64,000 nt of DNA, from NCBI GenBank assembly GCA_959019775.1, contig CAUEPS010000001.1, forward strand, positions 124,001-188,000, in the 5' to 3' direction. Position 1 is the stretch's first letter. The number at the start of each line of letters is the position of its first letter. This stretch comes from an uncultured Collinsella sp. (GTDB lineage: Bacteria; Actinomycetota; Coriobacteriia; Coriobacteriales; Coriobacteriaceae). Under the pieces are notes generated by a model. The model did not search any database. It was not told the origin of the DNA and worked only from the letters and a program-made list of their open reading frames with translations. A program made the translations under genes and the position numbers. Of this stretch, positions 16,711-24,621 are shown one piece after another.

Positions 16711-17754
16711 ATGGAAAAGCTCGATGTGGTGAATGCTGCGCTTGGCGCTCTGAAGGCTGGCAAGACGTGCGAGCTGGTGGTAGTTGCCGGCACGGCAGGG
16801 TCATCGCCGCGCGGCGTGGGCGCCTGGATGGCCGTCTTTGCCGATGGCAGCCAAGCGGGCACCATCGGCGGCGGCAAGATTGAGCTCTTTGCGCTGGATG
16901 AGGCGCGCGAGCTGCTGGCCGCAGGTCAATCGCGTCTGGTCCGCTACACCATGGGCGGCGAGAACTCCGATACCGGCATGATCTGCGGCGGAGCCATCTG
17001 CCTGTGCTATCTGCACCTGGATGTATCACAGGCGCCGTTGTTCCAGGAAATTGCCGACGTCTTGGCCTATCGGCGCATCGGCGACTTCGTCATCGACTTT
17101 GAGTCGTTTATCGCGAGTGCGCTCGAAGGCGATGTGGCCGAGTACCATGGCGAGGAATCGCGCCGCACCATTGCGGGCTGCCCCGGGATTTCGCTGGTGG
17201 AGGAGGGGAGTAGGGTCACCTACACCAACGCAGCCTCCGAGATTCCCGCGGCGCACATCGAGACGCTCTGCCCCGAGGGCCTGACCTATATCTTTGGCTG
17301 CGGCCACGTGGGCGCTGCGACGGCGCGGGTGCTCACGGCGGCGGGCTTTGCCGTCGTGGCTTGCGACGACCGTCCCGGCACGCTGACCCCCGAATGGGTG
17401 CCCGGGGTCTATGACCGTCGTCTGGTCGATTACAAGAACCTGGGCCAGCAATGCCCCATCGGCCCGCGCGACCTGGTGGTGGTCGCCACGGCGGGTCACA
17501 AGTCCGATATCGACGTGGTGATCCAGGCCATGCGCGCCAAACCCGCCTATCTGGGCTGCTTGGGCTCGCGCCGTAAGACGGCCTTTGTACGCGCCCGCCT
17601 GGAGCAGGAGGGCTTTACGCAGGACCAGATCGACGAGCTGCACCTGCCGATCGGAGTCGCCATCGAGGCCGAGGACCCCGAAGAGATCGCTATCTCCATC
17701 GCCGCCGAGATGATTCACCTGCGCCGCACCAAACTCGTCCCCCGCAAGCGCTAA
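16711..17754 (+). CDS. xdhC: XdhC/CoxI-family molybdenum hydroxylase maturation factor
   Basis: 347 residues: an N-terminal XdhC/CoxI segment (SSPRGVGAWMAV, TIGGGKIE, then CGGAICLCYL) and a C-terminal Rossmann domain (YIFGCGHVGAATARVL, KPAYLGCLGSRRKT). XdhC binds sulfurated molybdenum cofactor and inserts it into xanthine dehydrogenase. The gene follows yqeB by nine bases and ends before the first 67 bp palindrome. No catalytic hydroxylase subunit is next to it, which is unusual. Confidence 0.9.
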   Translation: MEKLDVVNAALGALKAGKTCELVVVAGTAGSSPRGVGAWMAVFADGSQAGTIGGGKIELFALDEARELLAAGQSRLVRYTMGGENSDTGMICGGAICLCYLHLDVSQAPLFQEIADVLAYRRIGDFVIDFESFIASALEGDVAEYHGEESRRTIAGCPGISLVEEGSRVTYTNAASEIPAAHIETLCPEGLTYIFGCGHVGAATARVLTAAGFAVVACDDRPGTLTPEWVPGVYDRRLVDYKNLGQQCPIGPRDLVVVATAGHKSDIDVVIQAMRAKPAYLGCLGSRRKTAFVRARLEQEGFTQDQIDELHLPIGVAIEAEDPEEIAISIAAEMIHLRRTKLVPRKR

Positions 17755-17771
17755 TCGCATCCCCATATATG

Positions 17772-17838
17772 AGTTGCGGTGAAATAGTTCCTAGATAAGC
17801 CTGACGGGCGGTCAGCCAGGAACTATTTTACCGCAACT
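17772..17838. repeat. 67 bp palindromic element, copy A
   Basis: Left arm AGTTGCGGTGAAATAGTTCC (from 17772) pairs with a right arm ending at 17838 over 21 positions with one mismatch; the centre has its own CTGAC/GTCAG hairpin. It follows xdhC and may act as a terminator, but the same arms and near-identical length recur at four other loci. Confidence 0.85.
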
Positions 17839-17898
17839 GCTGTTTGACCCCGGGGGATGCAGGATTACGGGTCAAAATGCTACCTGTGCCATATGCCC

Positions 17899-17921
17899 TA
17901 TAATGTCCGCTCGTTGAGCGG
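17899..17921 (+). promoter_or_regulatory. Candidate permease -10 box and 5' hairpin
   Basis: TATAAT at 17899-17904 without a good -35 box is followed by a perfect CCGCTC-GTT-GAGCGG hairpin (17907-17921), which would lie at or near the 5' end of the permease message. The arrangement is suggestive only. No purine-riboswitch core was recognised. Confidence 0.35.
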
Positions 17922-17955
17922 CATGGTGCCGCTGCCTAGGGTATGGGAGGCGCAA

Positions 17956-19269
17956 ATGGCAGAGTCGGCAGCAGGGGATGCCCTGTTCGAGCGTACGGGA
18001 GAAGTTTCGTTTGTGCAGGTATTGCCCCATGCACTGCAGCATGTGCTAGCGGCATTCGCGGGTATCGTCACGCCCGCTATCGTCATCGCGTCGGTCTGCG
18101 GCTTTACCCCTCAAGAGGAGGCCGCCGTCATCCAGGCATCGCTCGTCCTCTCGGCGCTCGACATTTTCCTTCAACAGTTCCCCATAAAAGGTGTCGTCGG
18201 TTCGGGCCTGCCCATCGTGATGGGCGCGAGCTTTACTTTCGTGCCGGCGCTCAAGGCGGTCGGTCTCGAGCTTGGCTTTGAGGCCGTGCTGGGCGCCCAA
18301 GTAATCGGCGGCGCGCTCGTCGTGCTTTTCGGCTTGCTGTTTAGGCGCGTGAGTTTTCTGTTCCCGGCCCCGGTGCTCGGCACCGTCATCTTTGTCATTG
18401 GCCTGTCGCTGTGCCCGGTGGCAGTTGCCTCCATGGCGGGCGGGGAGGGCGCTGCCGATTTTGGCAGCGTCACCAACTGGGCCGTCGCGCTCGTGACGTT
18501 TGTCGTCACCTTTATGGCCGGCAACTACGGCAAGGGCGCGCTTAGGCTGGGCAGCATCCTGGCTGGTATCTGCGCGGGCTTTGTTTTGGCTGCGGTGTTG
18601 GGCATGGTCGATTTCTCGGCTATCGCGACTGCCAGCTGGTTCGCCCCGCCGGCCCTGGGCGCCCATCGCCTGGTGTTCGACCCGGCTGCGTGCGCCGTCG
18701 TGGGCGTCGTCGCCATTGTCAACGCCGTGCAGGTCATGGGCGAGTTTGCCGCCGTGTCATCCGCTGCGCTCGATACCCCTGCGACCGATAGCCAGATCTC
18801 GGGTGGCCTGATCGCCAACGGCCTGGTCGGTATGCTGTCGGGCTTTTTGGGCGGCGTCCCCACAGCAACCTTTGGTCAGAATGTGGGCATTATCGCCGAG
18901 AACAAGGTCGTCAACCGTATGGTCTTTACGCTCGCCGCCGCCATCTTACTCATCGCTGGACTGCTGCCCAAGTGCGCGACAGTGCTCACGTCCATTCCGC
19001 AGCCAGTAATCGGCGGCGCCACGATCGGCGTGTTCGCGACCATCGGCATGAACGGTGTGGTCATGTTTGCCCGCCACGGCCTGTCTCAGCGCGATACCAC
19101 GCTCATGGGTCTGTCTATCGCCTTTGGCACGGGCATTGAGCGCACGGCCGGCGCACTTGCTGGCGCTGGATTCCCCGCATGGGTCGGCACCGTCTTTGGT
19201 GGATCCTCTATTGCCGTCGCCGCACTTGTCGCCGTCGTCCTCAACCTGGTCCTGCCTCGCCAAAAATAA
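17956..19269 (+). CDS. Xanthine/uracil permease (NCS2 family)
   Basis: 437 residues from the ATG at 17956 (GGGAGG five bases upstream); an in-frame ATG 33 codons earlier lacks a site. It has the NCS2 build: about 12-14 membrane segments, the PHALQHVLAAF start, GATFTF-like SGLPIVMGASFTF and the signature QNVGIIAENKVVNR near 320, where the family carries substrate-contacting residues. NCS2 transporters import uracil, xanthine or urate with protons. Placement after xdhC suggests a purine such as xanthine or urate. Palindromes A and B flank the gene. Confidence 0.9.
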   Translation: MAESAAGDALFERTGEVSFVQVLPHALQHVLAAFAGIVTPAIVIASVCGFTPQEEAAVIQASLVLSALDIFLQQFPIKGVVGSGLPIVMGASFTFVPALKAVGLELGFEAVLGAQVIGGALVVLFGLLFRRVSFLFPAPVLGTVIFVIGLSLCPVAVASMAGGEGAADFGSVTNWAVALVTFVVTFMAGNYGKGALRLGSILAGICAGFVLAAVLGMVDFSAIATASWFAPPALGAHRLVFDPAACAVVGVVAIVNAVQVMGEFAAVSSAALDTPATDSQISGGLIANGLVGMLSGFLGGVPTATFGQNVGIIAENKVVNRMVFTLAAAILLIAGLLPKCATVLTSIPQPVIGGATIGVFATIGMNGVVMFARHGLSQRDTTLMGLSIAFGTGIERTAGALAGAGFPAWVGTVFGGSSIAVAALVAVVLNLVLPRQK

Positions 19270-19282
19270 CGCTCCATATATA

Positions 19283-19349
19283 AGTTGCGGTGAAATACGG
19301 ACTGTTTAAGCCAGTTAAGCCGTCAAACAGTTCCTATTTCACCGCAACT
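19283..19349. repeat. 67 bp palindromic element, copy B
   Basis: Arm AGTTGCGGTGAAATA (19283-19297) and its complement TATTTCACCGCAACT (19335-19349), with an inner ACTGTTT/AAACAGT pair that lengthens the stem to about 28 bp. It lies 13 bp after the permease stop and 162 bp before the zinc-ribbon gene. Confidence 0.85.
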
Positions 19350-19389
19350 TAATTAGGGTTGGCTGGATACCGAGGCTTCACTCGGCAAT

Positions 19390-19399
19390 GTTGCGCAAC
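19390..19399. promoter_or_regulatory. GTTGCGCAAC palindrome upstream of the zinc-ribbon gene
   Basis: A 10 bp perfect palindrome 112 bp before the ATG at 19512. The same 10-mer occurs upstream of the paralogue (53725-53734), and in both cases a 67 bp palindrome lies on its far side. It may be a shared operator. Confidence 0.4.
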
Positions 19400-19511
19400 A
19401 ACGTTTGGCAATTCGCTCCTAGCATATGCTTAGAAGAGATTGCGCTTCGCCATGCAGGTGGGCGCTCAAGCATGCCCGTCTTGAACGGGTGTCGAACGAG
19501 GGGGAGCTTGG

Positions 19512-20675
19512 ATGTTCTGCCGAAACTGTGGGTCGAAAATTGATGACGGAGCCCAGTTTTGCGCCGTATGTGGCGCATCCGTCGTGCCAGATGATCAGAC
19601 GCAAATGGGAGGGGCGAACCCATCGCCCGTTGATGCCGCAGCACCTACCGGGTCGCAGCAAGTCGACATGGCGGCTGAGGCTGCCGCGTCCAGCCCCAAG
19701 CGTTCCAAGAAGCCTTTCATCATCGCTGCCGTCGTGGTGGCGCTGCTCGCCGTGGGCGGCGGAGCCGGTTATTACTTTGGTATCTATGCACCCGAGCAGG
19801 CGCGCGAGGCTGCCGAGCAAGAGGCCCTCGCCGCAAAGCACGCCGTGCGGTTTACGGTCTCGGCCGAGGGTTGGGACACATCGGCTGGCGCGAGCAGGCT
19901 ACCGCTGCACATCACCGGCAAGGAGGCGCGCGGCAAGAAGGTCGACGTCGTTCGCTATGTCGACAGTACGGGAGCGGGCGTCGAGCTCCGTTGCGGCAGC
20001 TATAAGGCCGAGGTCGCAGCCTCGCCCATTGCAGCCGACGGCACCATCTACGCCGTGCCGGGCAAAAAGATCGACGTCAAGGTTAGCAAGAAGCCGGAGG
20101 GAAAAAAGAGCATCGATGCCGGCAACGTTTCGCTCGCTCCGGTCGAGGCAACCGAGGTGACCGACGACGAGATTGCCGCCGCCAAGAAATACGCCGAGGA
20201 AGATGCAGGCGCCAAGAAGGCAGGCTTTTCCTTTGATGCCGACGCACTGGCACAGACCGCAACCAAACGTCGTGACGACGCCGTAGCCGACAAACAAGCC
20301 GAGGAAGAGGCCAAGCGCCAGGCAGAAGAGGCAAGACAGGCAAGAACCATCGAAACCGATGATTATACGATGGTTTTGCCAGACTGGTTCCCGATCGATG
20401 AATACGAGGTCACGAAGGGGGACGGGTGGTACGTTAGGCTTACAAAGAGGGGAGATGACTCAGATCCGATTGTTGTCGATTTGATAGCTTACGATCCCAA
20501 CAAATCCGGAGGTCACGGCTGCACGGGCAACGCAATGGAAGTGGAAATTGGAGTAGCCTCGTCGGGCAATCGGGTTATCGTCTTTACACAGGGCGGGACA
20601 GACCAGACCCGACCCCTTGGATTGTCCCAGGTAGATTTCTGCAAAACGCTCGCCTCCTGCATGACGCTCAAGTAA
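19512..20675 (+). CDS. Zinc-ribbon single-pass membrane protein (paralogue 1)
   Basis: 387 residues: an N-terminal zinc ribbon (C3, C6, C17, C20), a Pro/Ala linker, one membrane helix near 69-90, then an extracytoplasmic domain. Signatures of that domain include AEGWDTSAGASRLP, SPIAADGTIYAVPGK and VTDDEI; a Lys/Glu-rich helix (about 250-280) precedes a C-terminal beta-rich domain. The same order and motifs occur in the protein at 52390-53658. Zinc-ribbon membrane proteins of this type are common in Coriobacteriia, with unknown roles, perhaps sensing. GGGGAG lies before the ATG. Confidence 0.75.
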   Translation: MFCRNCGSKIDDGAQFCAVCGASVVPDDQTQMGGANPSPVDAAAPTGSQQVDMAAEAAASSPKRSKKPFIIAAVVVALLAVGGGAGYYFGIYAPEQAREAAEQEALAAKHAVRFTVSAEGWDTSAGASRLPLHITGKEARGKKVDVVRYVDSTGAGVELRCGSYKAEVAASPIAADGTIYAVPGKKIDVKVSKKPEGKKSIDAGNVSLAPVEATEVTDDEIAAAKKYAEEDAGAKKAGFSFDADALAQTATKRRDDAVADKQAEEEAKRQAEEARQARTIETDDYTMVLPDWFPIDEYEVTKGDGWYVRLTKRGDDSDPIVVDLIAYDPNKSGGHGCTGNAMEVEIGVASSGNRVIVFTQGGTDQTRPLGLSQVDFCKTLASCMTLK

Positions 20676-20724
20676 TCGGCACGCTCCAGCCAAAGCATTC
20701 TTCCAAGAAACGAGGGACTCCATC

Positions 20725-20788
20725 GAGAGTGGATTTTCTCCCACTTTTGGCCTGCATCTTGGCCAAAAGTGGGAGATTATCCACTCTC
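20725..20788. repeat. 64 bp palindrome with 28 bp arms
   Basis: Arms 20725-20752 and 20761-20788 match at 26 of 28 positions around the 8-base loop TGCATCTT. The outer part reads GAGAGTGGAT and the inner part CTCCCACTTTTGGCC. No T-run follows. Confidence 0.8.
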
Positions 20789-20797
20789 ATGTGTTGT

Positions 20798-20840
20798 GCG
20801 TCCGATAATCCACTCTCATGCGTCCGAAAATCCACTCTCG
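20798..20840. repeat. Two 22 bp direct repeats beside the palindrome
   Basis: GCGTCCGATAATCCACTCTC (from 20798) is followed 22 bp later by GCGTCCGAAAATCCACTCTC (from 20820). With the right arm of the palindrome, ATCCACTCTC is present three times in one orientation (20779, 20808, 20830) and once inverted. Confidence 0.75.
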
Positions 20841-21089
20841 TTCCTCAACAACTATGCCCTGGCTCCCAACAGATCCATTTGTGCGGGGGAGTTGTGGAGT
20901 TGTGCAGGCAGACGAGGTTTTTCTGGAAATACGCACCCAATGCGCGTATAGTACCGATTGTTTTGTCGGCTCCTGCTGCGTCGAGTCCAAACCGCGAAAT
21001 GCCATGAGCGGCGCGGATGCAGCCAGGAGGCACGAGGACAACCCATCGTGGCCACGCCCCGTGCTTAAAACCCCAAGAAGGAGTGAACA

Positions 21090-21647
21090 ATGGCAGAAGA
21101 GAAGTATGTGCCGCGTCTGAAGACCAAGTACAACAACGAGGTCAAGCAGCAGCTTCAGGACAAGTTCCAGTACGAGAACGTCATGATGATCCCCAAGTTT
21201 GAGAAGATCGTCGTGAACATGGGTGTCGGCGAGGCCGCTACCGATTCCAAGGCCATCGACGGTGCCGTGCGCGACCTGCGCGCCATCACCGGCCAGCAGC
21301 CGATGATCACCCGTGCCCGCAAGTCCATCGCTACCTTCCGCCTGCGCGCTGGTATGCCGATCGGCTGCAAGGTTACCCTGCGTGGCGACCGTATGTGGGA
21401 GTTCTTCGATCGTCTGACCTCCGTCGCGATCCCCCGTATCCGCGACTTCCGCGGCATCTCCGCCAAGAGCTTCGACGGCCGTGGTAACTTCTCCATGGGC
21501 GTCACCGAGCAGCTCATCTTCCCCGAGATCGACTTTGACTCCGTCGATCACCAGCGCGGTATGGACATCACTTTCGTGACCACCGCCAACACCGATGAGG
21601 AGGCCAAGGCCCTTCTGGACGCCTTCGGTTTCCCGTTCAAGAAATAG
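21090..21647 (+). CDS. rplE: 50S ribosomal protein L5
   Basis: 185 residues, typical for L5, with the motifs KIVVNMGVGEA, GQQPMITRARKSIATFRLR and FRGISAKSFDGRGNF. L5 binds 5S rRNA and forms part of the central protuberance. AAGAAGGAG precedes the ATG. It is the first gene of the ribosomal block here; rplX and rplN, normally just upstream in the spc operon, are absent, so transcription must start in the preceding 414 bp or come through from further left. Confidence 0.97.
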   Translation: MAEEKYVPRLKTKYNNEVKQQLQDKFQYENVMMIPKFEKIVVNMGVGEAATDSKAIDGAVRDLRAITGQQPMITRARKSIATFRLRAGMPIGCKVTLRGDRMWEFFDRLTSVAIPRIRDFRGISAKSFDGRGNFSMGVTEQLIFPEIDFDSVDHQRGMDITFVTTANTDEEAKALLDAFGFPFKK

Positions 21648-21662
21648 GTTCACCTGCCCTAT

Positions 21663-21692
21663 AAGCGCCGTTCCCACAAGGGGGCGGCGCTT
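21663..21692 (+). promoter_or_regulatory. Hairpin between rplE and rpsN
   Basis: AAGCGCCG (21663-21670) pairs with CGGCGCTT (21685-21692), without a T-run. In E. coli the L5-S14 region is near the S8 control site of the spc operon, so a translational role is possible, but the fold is not compared. Confidence 0.4.
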
Positions 21693-21726
21693 GGGGCGAA
21701 CAATACTCTATGTGAGGAGGATATAA

Positions 21727-21912
21727 GTGGCTAAGACATCGATGATCGTCAAGTGCAATCGCAAGCAGAAGTTCTCTACTCGTGAGTACACGCGCTGCCA
21801 GCGCTGCGGCCGTCCGCACTCTGTGTACCGCAAGTTCGGCCTGTGCCGTGTCTGCTTCCGTGAGCTTGCACTCAAGGGCGAGCTTCCCGGCGTTAAGAAG
21901 GCCAGCTGGTAA
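21727..21912 (+). CDS. rpsN: 30S ribosomal protein S14, zinc type
   Basis: 61 residues with four zinc cysteines (C24, C27, C40, C43): the short zinc-binding form (type Z) rather than the 100-residue form. It belongs to the 30S head and is needed late in assembly. GTG start with GAGGAGG upstream. Actinobacteria often keep a second zinc-free copy for zinc starvation; none is in this window. Confidence 0.96.
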   Translation: MAKTSMIVKCNRKQKFSTREYTRCQRCGRPHSVYRKFGLCRVCFRELALKGELPGVKKASW

Positions 21913-22031
21913 GTCACTACCAGCGTTTCAAGCATCCGTTTGGAACAGGGAAAACGCGCTAGTTAGGCTTTGCCGTTAAGGGCGGCGAAGAACCAAGAGC
22001 ACGTGTTCATCAAGAACGAAGGAGAATCTGT

Positions 22032-22430
22032 ATGAACCTTACAGACCCGATCGCAGATATGCTTACGCGCATCCGTAACGCTAACTCTGTGAACAAGGCC
22101 ACGGTCTCCATGCCGAGCAGCAAGAAGCTCGTCGAGATCGCTCGTGTTCTGCACCAGGAGGGCTACATCGAGGGCTACGATGTCGAGGACACCGTTCCCC
22201 AGAAGACTCTGCACATCACGCTTAAGTATGGTCCCAAGAAGGCTAAGGTCATCAACGGCATCCGCCGCATTTCCAAGCCGGGCCTGCGTAAGTACACCGG
22301 CGTTGCCGACATGCCCCGCGTCCGCGGTGGCCTTGGTACCGCCATTATTTCCACCAGCCATGGCGTCATGACCGACCGCGATGCTCGCAAGCACAACGTC
22401 GGCGGCGAGATCATCGCTTACGTCTGGTAA
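22032..22430 (+). CDS. rpsH: 30S ribosomal protein S8
   Basis: 132 residues from an ATG with AAGGAG. It starts MNLTDPIADMLTRIRNA and ends with the conserved GGEIIAYVW. S8 binds the central domain of 16S rRNA and, in many bacteria, represses the spc operon by binding its own mRNA. Confidence 0.97.
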   Translation: MNLTDPIADMLTRIRNANSVNKATVSMPSSKKLVEIARVLHQEGYIEGYDVEDTVPQKTLHITLKYGPKKAKVINGIRRISKPGLRKYTGVADMPRVRGGLGTAIISTSHGVMTDRDARKHNVGGEIIAYVW

Positions 22431-22463
22431 TTCGCTCGGTAGGTAGAAGGAAAGGAGATCACC

Positions 22464-23000
22464 GTGTCTCGTATCGGTAATAAGCCTGTCCAGATTCCCG
22501 CCGGAGTCGAAGTGGCAGTCAACGGCAACAACGTTGTCGTCAAGGGCCCCAAGGGCCAGCTCGAGCTCGATGTCTTTGAGAAGCTCGCTATCAACGTCGA
22601 GGACAACGTCCTCACCGTTTCCCGTCCCGACGACGAGCGTGAGACCCGTGCCCGCCACGGCCTCACCCGCGCCCTCATCCACAACATGGTTGTTGGCGTT
22701 TCCGAGGGCTTCGAGAAGAAGCTCGAGCTCGCCGGCGTCGGTTACCGCGTGCAGCAGAAGGGCAAGAACCTTGAGTTCTCCCTGGGCTTCTCGCACCCCG
22801 TGATCGTCGAGGCTCCCGAGGGCATCACCTTCGAGGTTCCCGACAACACCCACGTGAACGTCAAGGGTATCAACAAGCAGCAGGTCGGTCAGATCGCCGC
22901 TGAGATCCGCGGCCATCGTCCTCCCGAGCCTTACAAGGGCAAGGGTATCCACTACGTTGGCGAGCACATCCGCCGCAAGCTGGGTAAGGCCGCCAAGTAG
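22464..23000 (+). CDS. rplF: 50S ribosomal protein L6
   Basis: 178 residues from a GTG (AAAGGAG upstream), starting SRIGNKPVQIP and ending with PEPYKGKGI and a basic tail, the rRNA-contacting end of L6. It sits near the GTPase-associated centre of the 50S subunit. A stable hairpin follows before rplR. Confidence 0.97.
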   Translation: MSRIGNKPVQIPAGVEVAVNGNNVVVKGPKGQLELDVFEKLAINVEDNVLTVSRPDDERETRARHGLTRALIHNMVVGVSEGFEKKLELAGVGYRVQQKGKNLEFSLGFSHPVIVEAPEGITFEVPDNTHVNVKGINKQQVGQIAAEIRGHRPPEPYKGKGIHYVGEHIRRKLGKAAK

Positions 23001-23025
23001 TCGTAACCGACTCACTCGCATAAGA

Positions 23026-23047
23026 CCAGCACCCCGTCAGGTGCTGG
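23026..23047 (+). promoter_or_regulatory. Hairpin between rplF and rplR
   Basis: CCAGCACC (23026-23033) pairs perfectly with GGTGCTGG (23040-23047) around CCGTCA. There is TTTTTAGGAG shortly afterwards, but this includes the rplR ribosome-binding site, so attenuation is possible, not shown. Confidence 0.45.
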
Positions 23048-23075
23048 CAAGATCAACCTTTTTAGGAGTTTACGT

Positions 23076-23444
23076 ATGAACAAGCATAAGGCGAAGCTGG
23101 AAGGCCTCAAGCGTCGTCAGCGTCGTGTTCGCGGCAAGGTCTCGGGTACCGCCGAGCGTCCGCGTCTTCGCGTGACCCGTACTAACGCCAACATCTATGC
23201 CCAGATCATCGACGACAGCAAGGGCTCCAGCCTGACGCTCGTCTCCGCCTCGACCCTCGAGGCCGAGTTCAAGGGCACCCACACCTCGAACAAGGAGGCT
23301 GCGGAGAAGGTCGGTCAGCTCGTTGGCAAGCGCGCCATCGAGGCCGGCATCACCAAGGTCGCCTTCGATCGTGGTGGCCGTATCTACCATGGCCGCGTCA
23401 AGGCCCTCGCCGACGGTGCTCGTGCCGCCGGTCTCGAGTTCTAG
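23076..23444 (+). CDS. rplR: 50S ribosomal protein L18
   Basis: 122 residues with RLRVTRTNANIYAQIIDD and a C-terminal FDRGGRIYHGRVKALADGAR motif that contacts 5S rRNA. It lies between rplF and rpsE in normal spc order. Confidence 0.96.
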   Translation: MNKHKAKLEGLKRRQRRVRGKVSGTAERPRLRVTRTNANIYAQIIDDSKGSSLTLVSASTLEAEFKGTHTSNKEAAEKVGQLVGKRAIEAGITKVAFDRGGRIYHGRVKALADGARAAGLEF

Positions 23445-23458
23445 GAGGTATGTAGCAC

Positions 23459-23983
23459 ATGGCTCGTAATCAGAAGCAGCAGCGCGAGGCCTCCGAGTTC
23501 GAGGAGCGCGTCGTTTACATCAACCGCGTGTCGAAGACCGTCAAGGGTGGTCGTCGCATGAGCCTCGTCGCTCTCGTCGTCGTTGGCGACGGCAAGGGCA
23601 ACGTCGGCGTTGGCATGGGCAAGTCCGCTGAGGTGCCCCTGGCCATCTCCAAGGCGTCTCTCGATGCCAAGAAGAACATGTTCCACGTGCCGGTGACCGA
23701 TCAGGGCACCATCCCGCACGAGGTTCTCGGTCACTTTGGTGCCGGCCGCATCATCATTAAGCCCGCTGTCGAGGGTACCGGCGTTATCGCCGGCGGCGCT
23801 GTGCGCCCCCTCTTCGAGCTTGCTGGCATCAAGAACGTCCTGTCCAAGTCCCTCGGTACCGACAACGGCCTCAACATCATCAAGGCTGCCGTCGAGGGCC
23901 TCAAGGAGCTCTCCAGCCCTGAGGACGTCGCGGCTCGCCGTGGCCTGACGGTCTCCGAGATGTTCGTCGGTAAGGAGAACTAA
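23459..23983 (+). CDS. rpsE: 30S ribosomal protein S5
   Basis: 174 residues, with the double-stranded-RNA-binding N-terminal part (EERVVYINRVSKTVKGGRR) and the GRIIIKPAVEGTGVIAGGAV motif in the C-terminal part. S5 helps hold decoding accuracy; changes in it cause spectinomycin resistance or ambiguity in other bacteria. GGAGG precedes the ATG, 14 bp after rplR. Confidence 0.97.
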   Translation: MARNQKQQREASEFEERVVYINRVSKTVKGGRRMSLVALVVVGDGKGNVGVGMGKSAEVPLAISKASLDAKKNMFHVPVTDQGTIPHEVLGHFGAGRIIIKPAVEGTGVIAGGAVRPLFELAGIKNVLSKSLGTDNGLNIIKAAVEGLKELSSPEDVAARRGLTVSEMFVGKEN

Positions 23984-23985
23984 GC

Positions 23986-24168
23986 ATGGCTGACACCATC
24001 AAGATCAAGCAGATCCGCAGCACCAACGGTTGCAAGCAGGATCAGGTCCGTACTGTCCGTGCCCTCGGTCTCCACAGGATCCGCGAGGTTCGCGAGATTG
24101 CTGACAACGAGTCCGTCCGCGGCATGATCTTCAAGGTCAAGCACCTTGTCGAGATTGTAGAGGAGTAG
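23986..24168 (+). CDS. rpmD: 50S ribosomal protein L30
   Basis: 60 residues starting just after the rpsE stop, with IKQIRSTNGCKQDQ and ALGLHRIREVREI typical of L30. The site GGTAAGGAG lies inside the end of rpsE. Confidence 0.95.
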   Translation: MADTIKIKQIRSTNGCKQDQVRTVRALGLHRIREVREIADNESVRGMIFKVKHLVEIVEE

Positions 24169-24171
24169 CAA

Positions 24172-24621
24172 ATGCAGCTTCACGATCTTACTCCCGCGCC
24201 CGGTTCCACCAAGAACCGCAAGCGCGTCGGCCGTGGCAATTCTTCGGGTCACGGCACCACTTCTGGCCGCGGCCAGAAGGGCCAGGGTTCCCGCTCTGGT
24301 GGCACCAAGGGTGCCGGTTTCGAGGGTGGCCAGACTCCTCTGGCTATGCGCCTGCCCAAGCTTCCGGGCTTCCGCAACCCCCGTCGTATCGAGTACACCG
24401 CCGTCAACGTCGAGCGTCTCGAGCGTAAGTTCGAGGACGGCGCTGTGATCGACGGTGCCGCTCTTAAGGCCGCTCGCATCACCAAGAGCGAGTTCGAGCC
24501 CGTTAAGGTGCTCGGCAATGGTGAGCTCACCAAGAAGTTCACGGTCAAGGTCGACAAGGTCAGCGCTTCTGCGCAGGCCAAGATCGAGGCCGCCGGCGGA
24601 AAGGTCGAGCTGCCGTGCTAA
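24172..24621 (+). CDS. rplO: 50S ribosomal protein L15
   Basis: 149 residues; starts MQLHDLTPAPGSTKNRKRVG, with the Gly-rich GRGNSSGHGTTSGRGQKGQ and GGQTPLAMRLPK segments that thread into 23S rRNA. Its stop overlaps the GTG start of secY by 7 bases, so the two are translationally coupled. Confidence 0.97.
   Translation: MQLHDLTPAPGSTKNRKRVGRGNSSGHGTTSGRGQKGQGSRSGGTKGAGFEGGQTPLAMRLPKLPGFRNPRRIEYTAVNVERLERKFEDGAVIDGAALKAARITKSEFEPVKVLGNGELTKKFTVKVDKVSASAQAKIEAAGGKVELPC

Larger units (their letters stand above)
20676..21089. other. Intergenic region before rplE
   Basis: 414 bp where the upstream ribosomal genes would normally end. It holds the 64 bp palindrome and tandem copies at 20725-20840, and a possible -10 (TATAGT, 20947-20952) without a clear -35. 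The 140 bp before rplE may be a structured leader. No remnant of rplX could be read in the frames I checked. Confidence 0.5.

Noticed and set aside
17839..17955. Purine riboswitch before the permease
   Set aside because: No three-way junction with the conserved purine core was recognised; only a short hairpin is there. The same was found before adenine deaminase (39449-39597).
20725..20840. CRISPR array
   Set aside because: Only two to three short direct repeats, no spacers of equal length and no cas genes.
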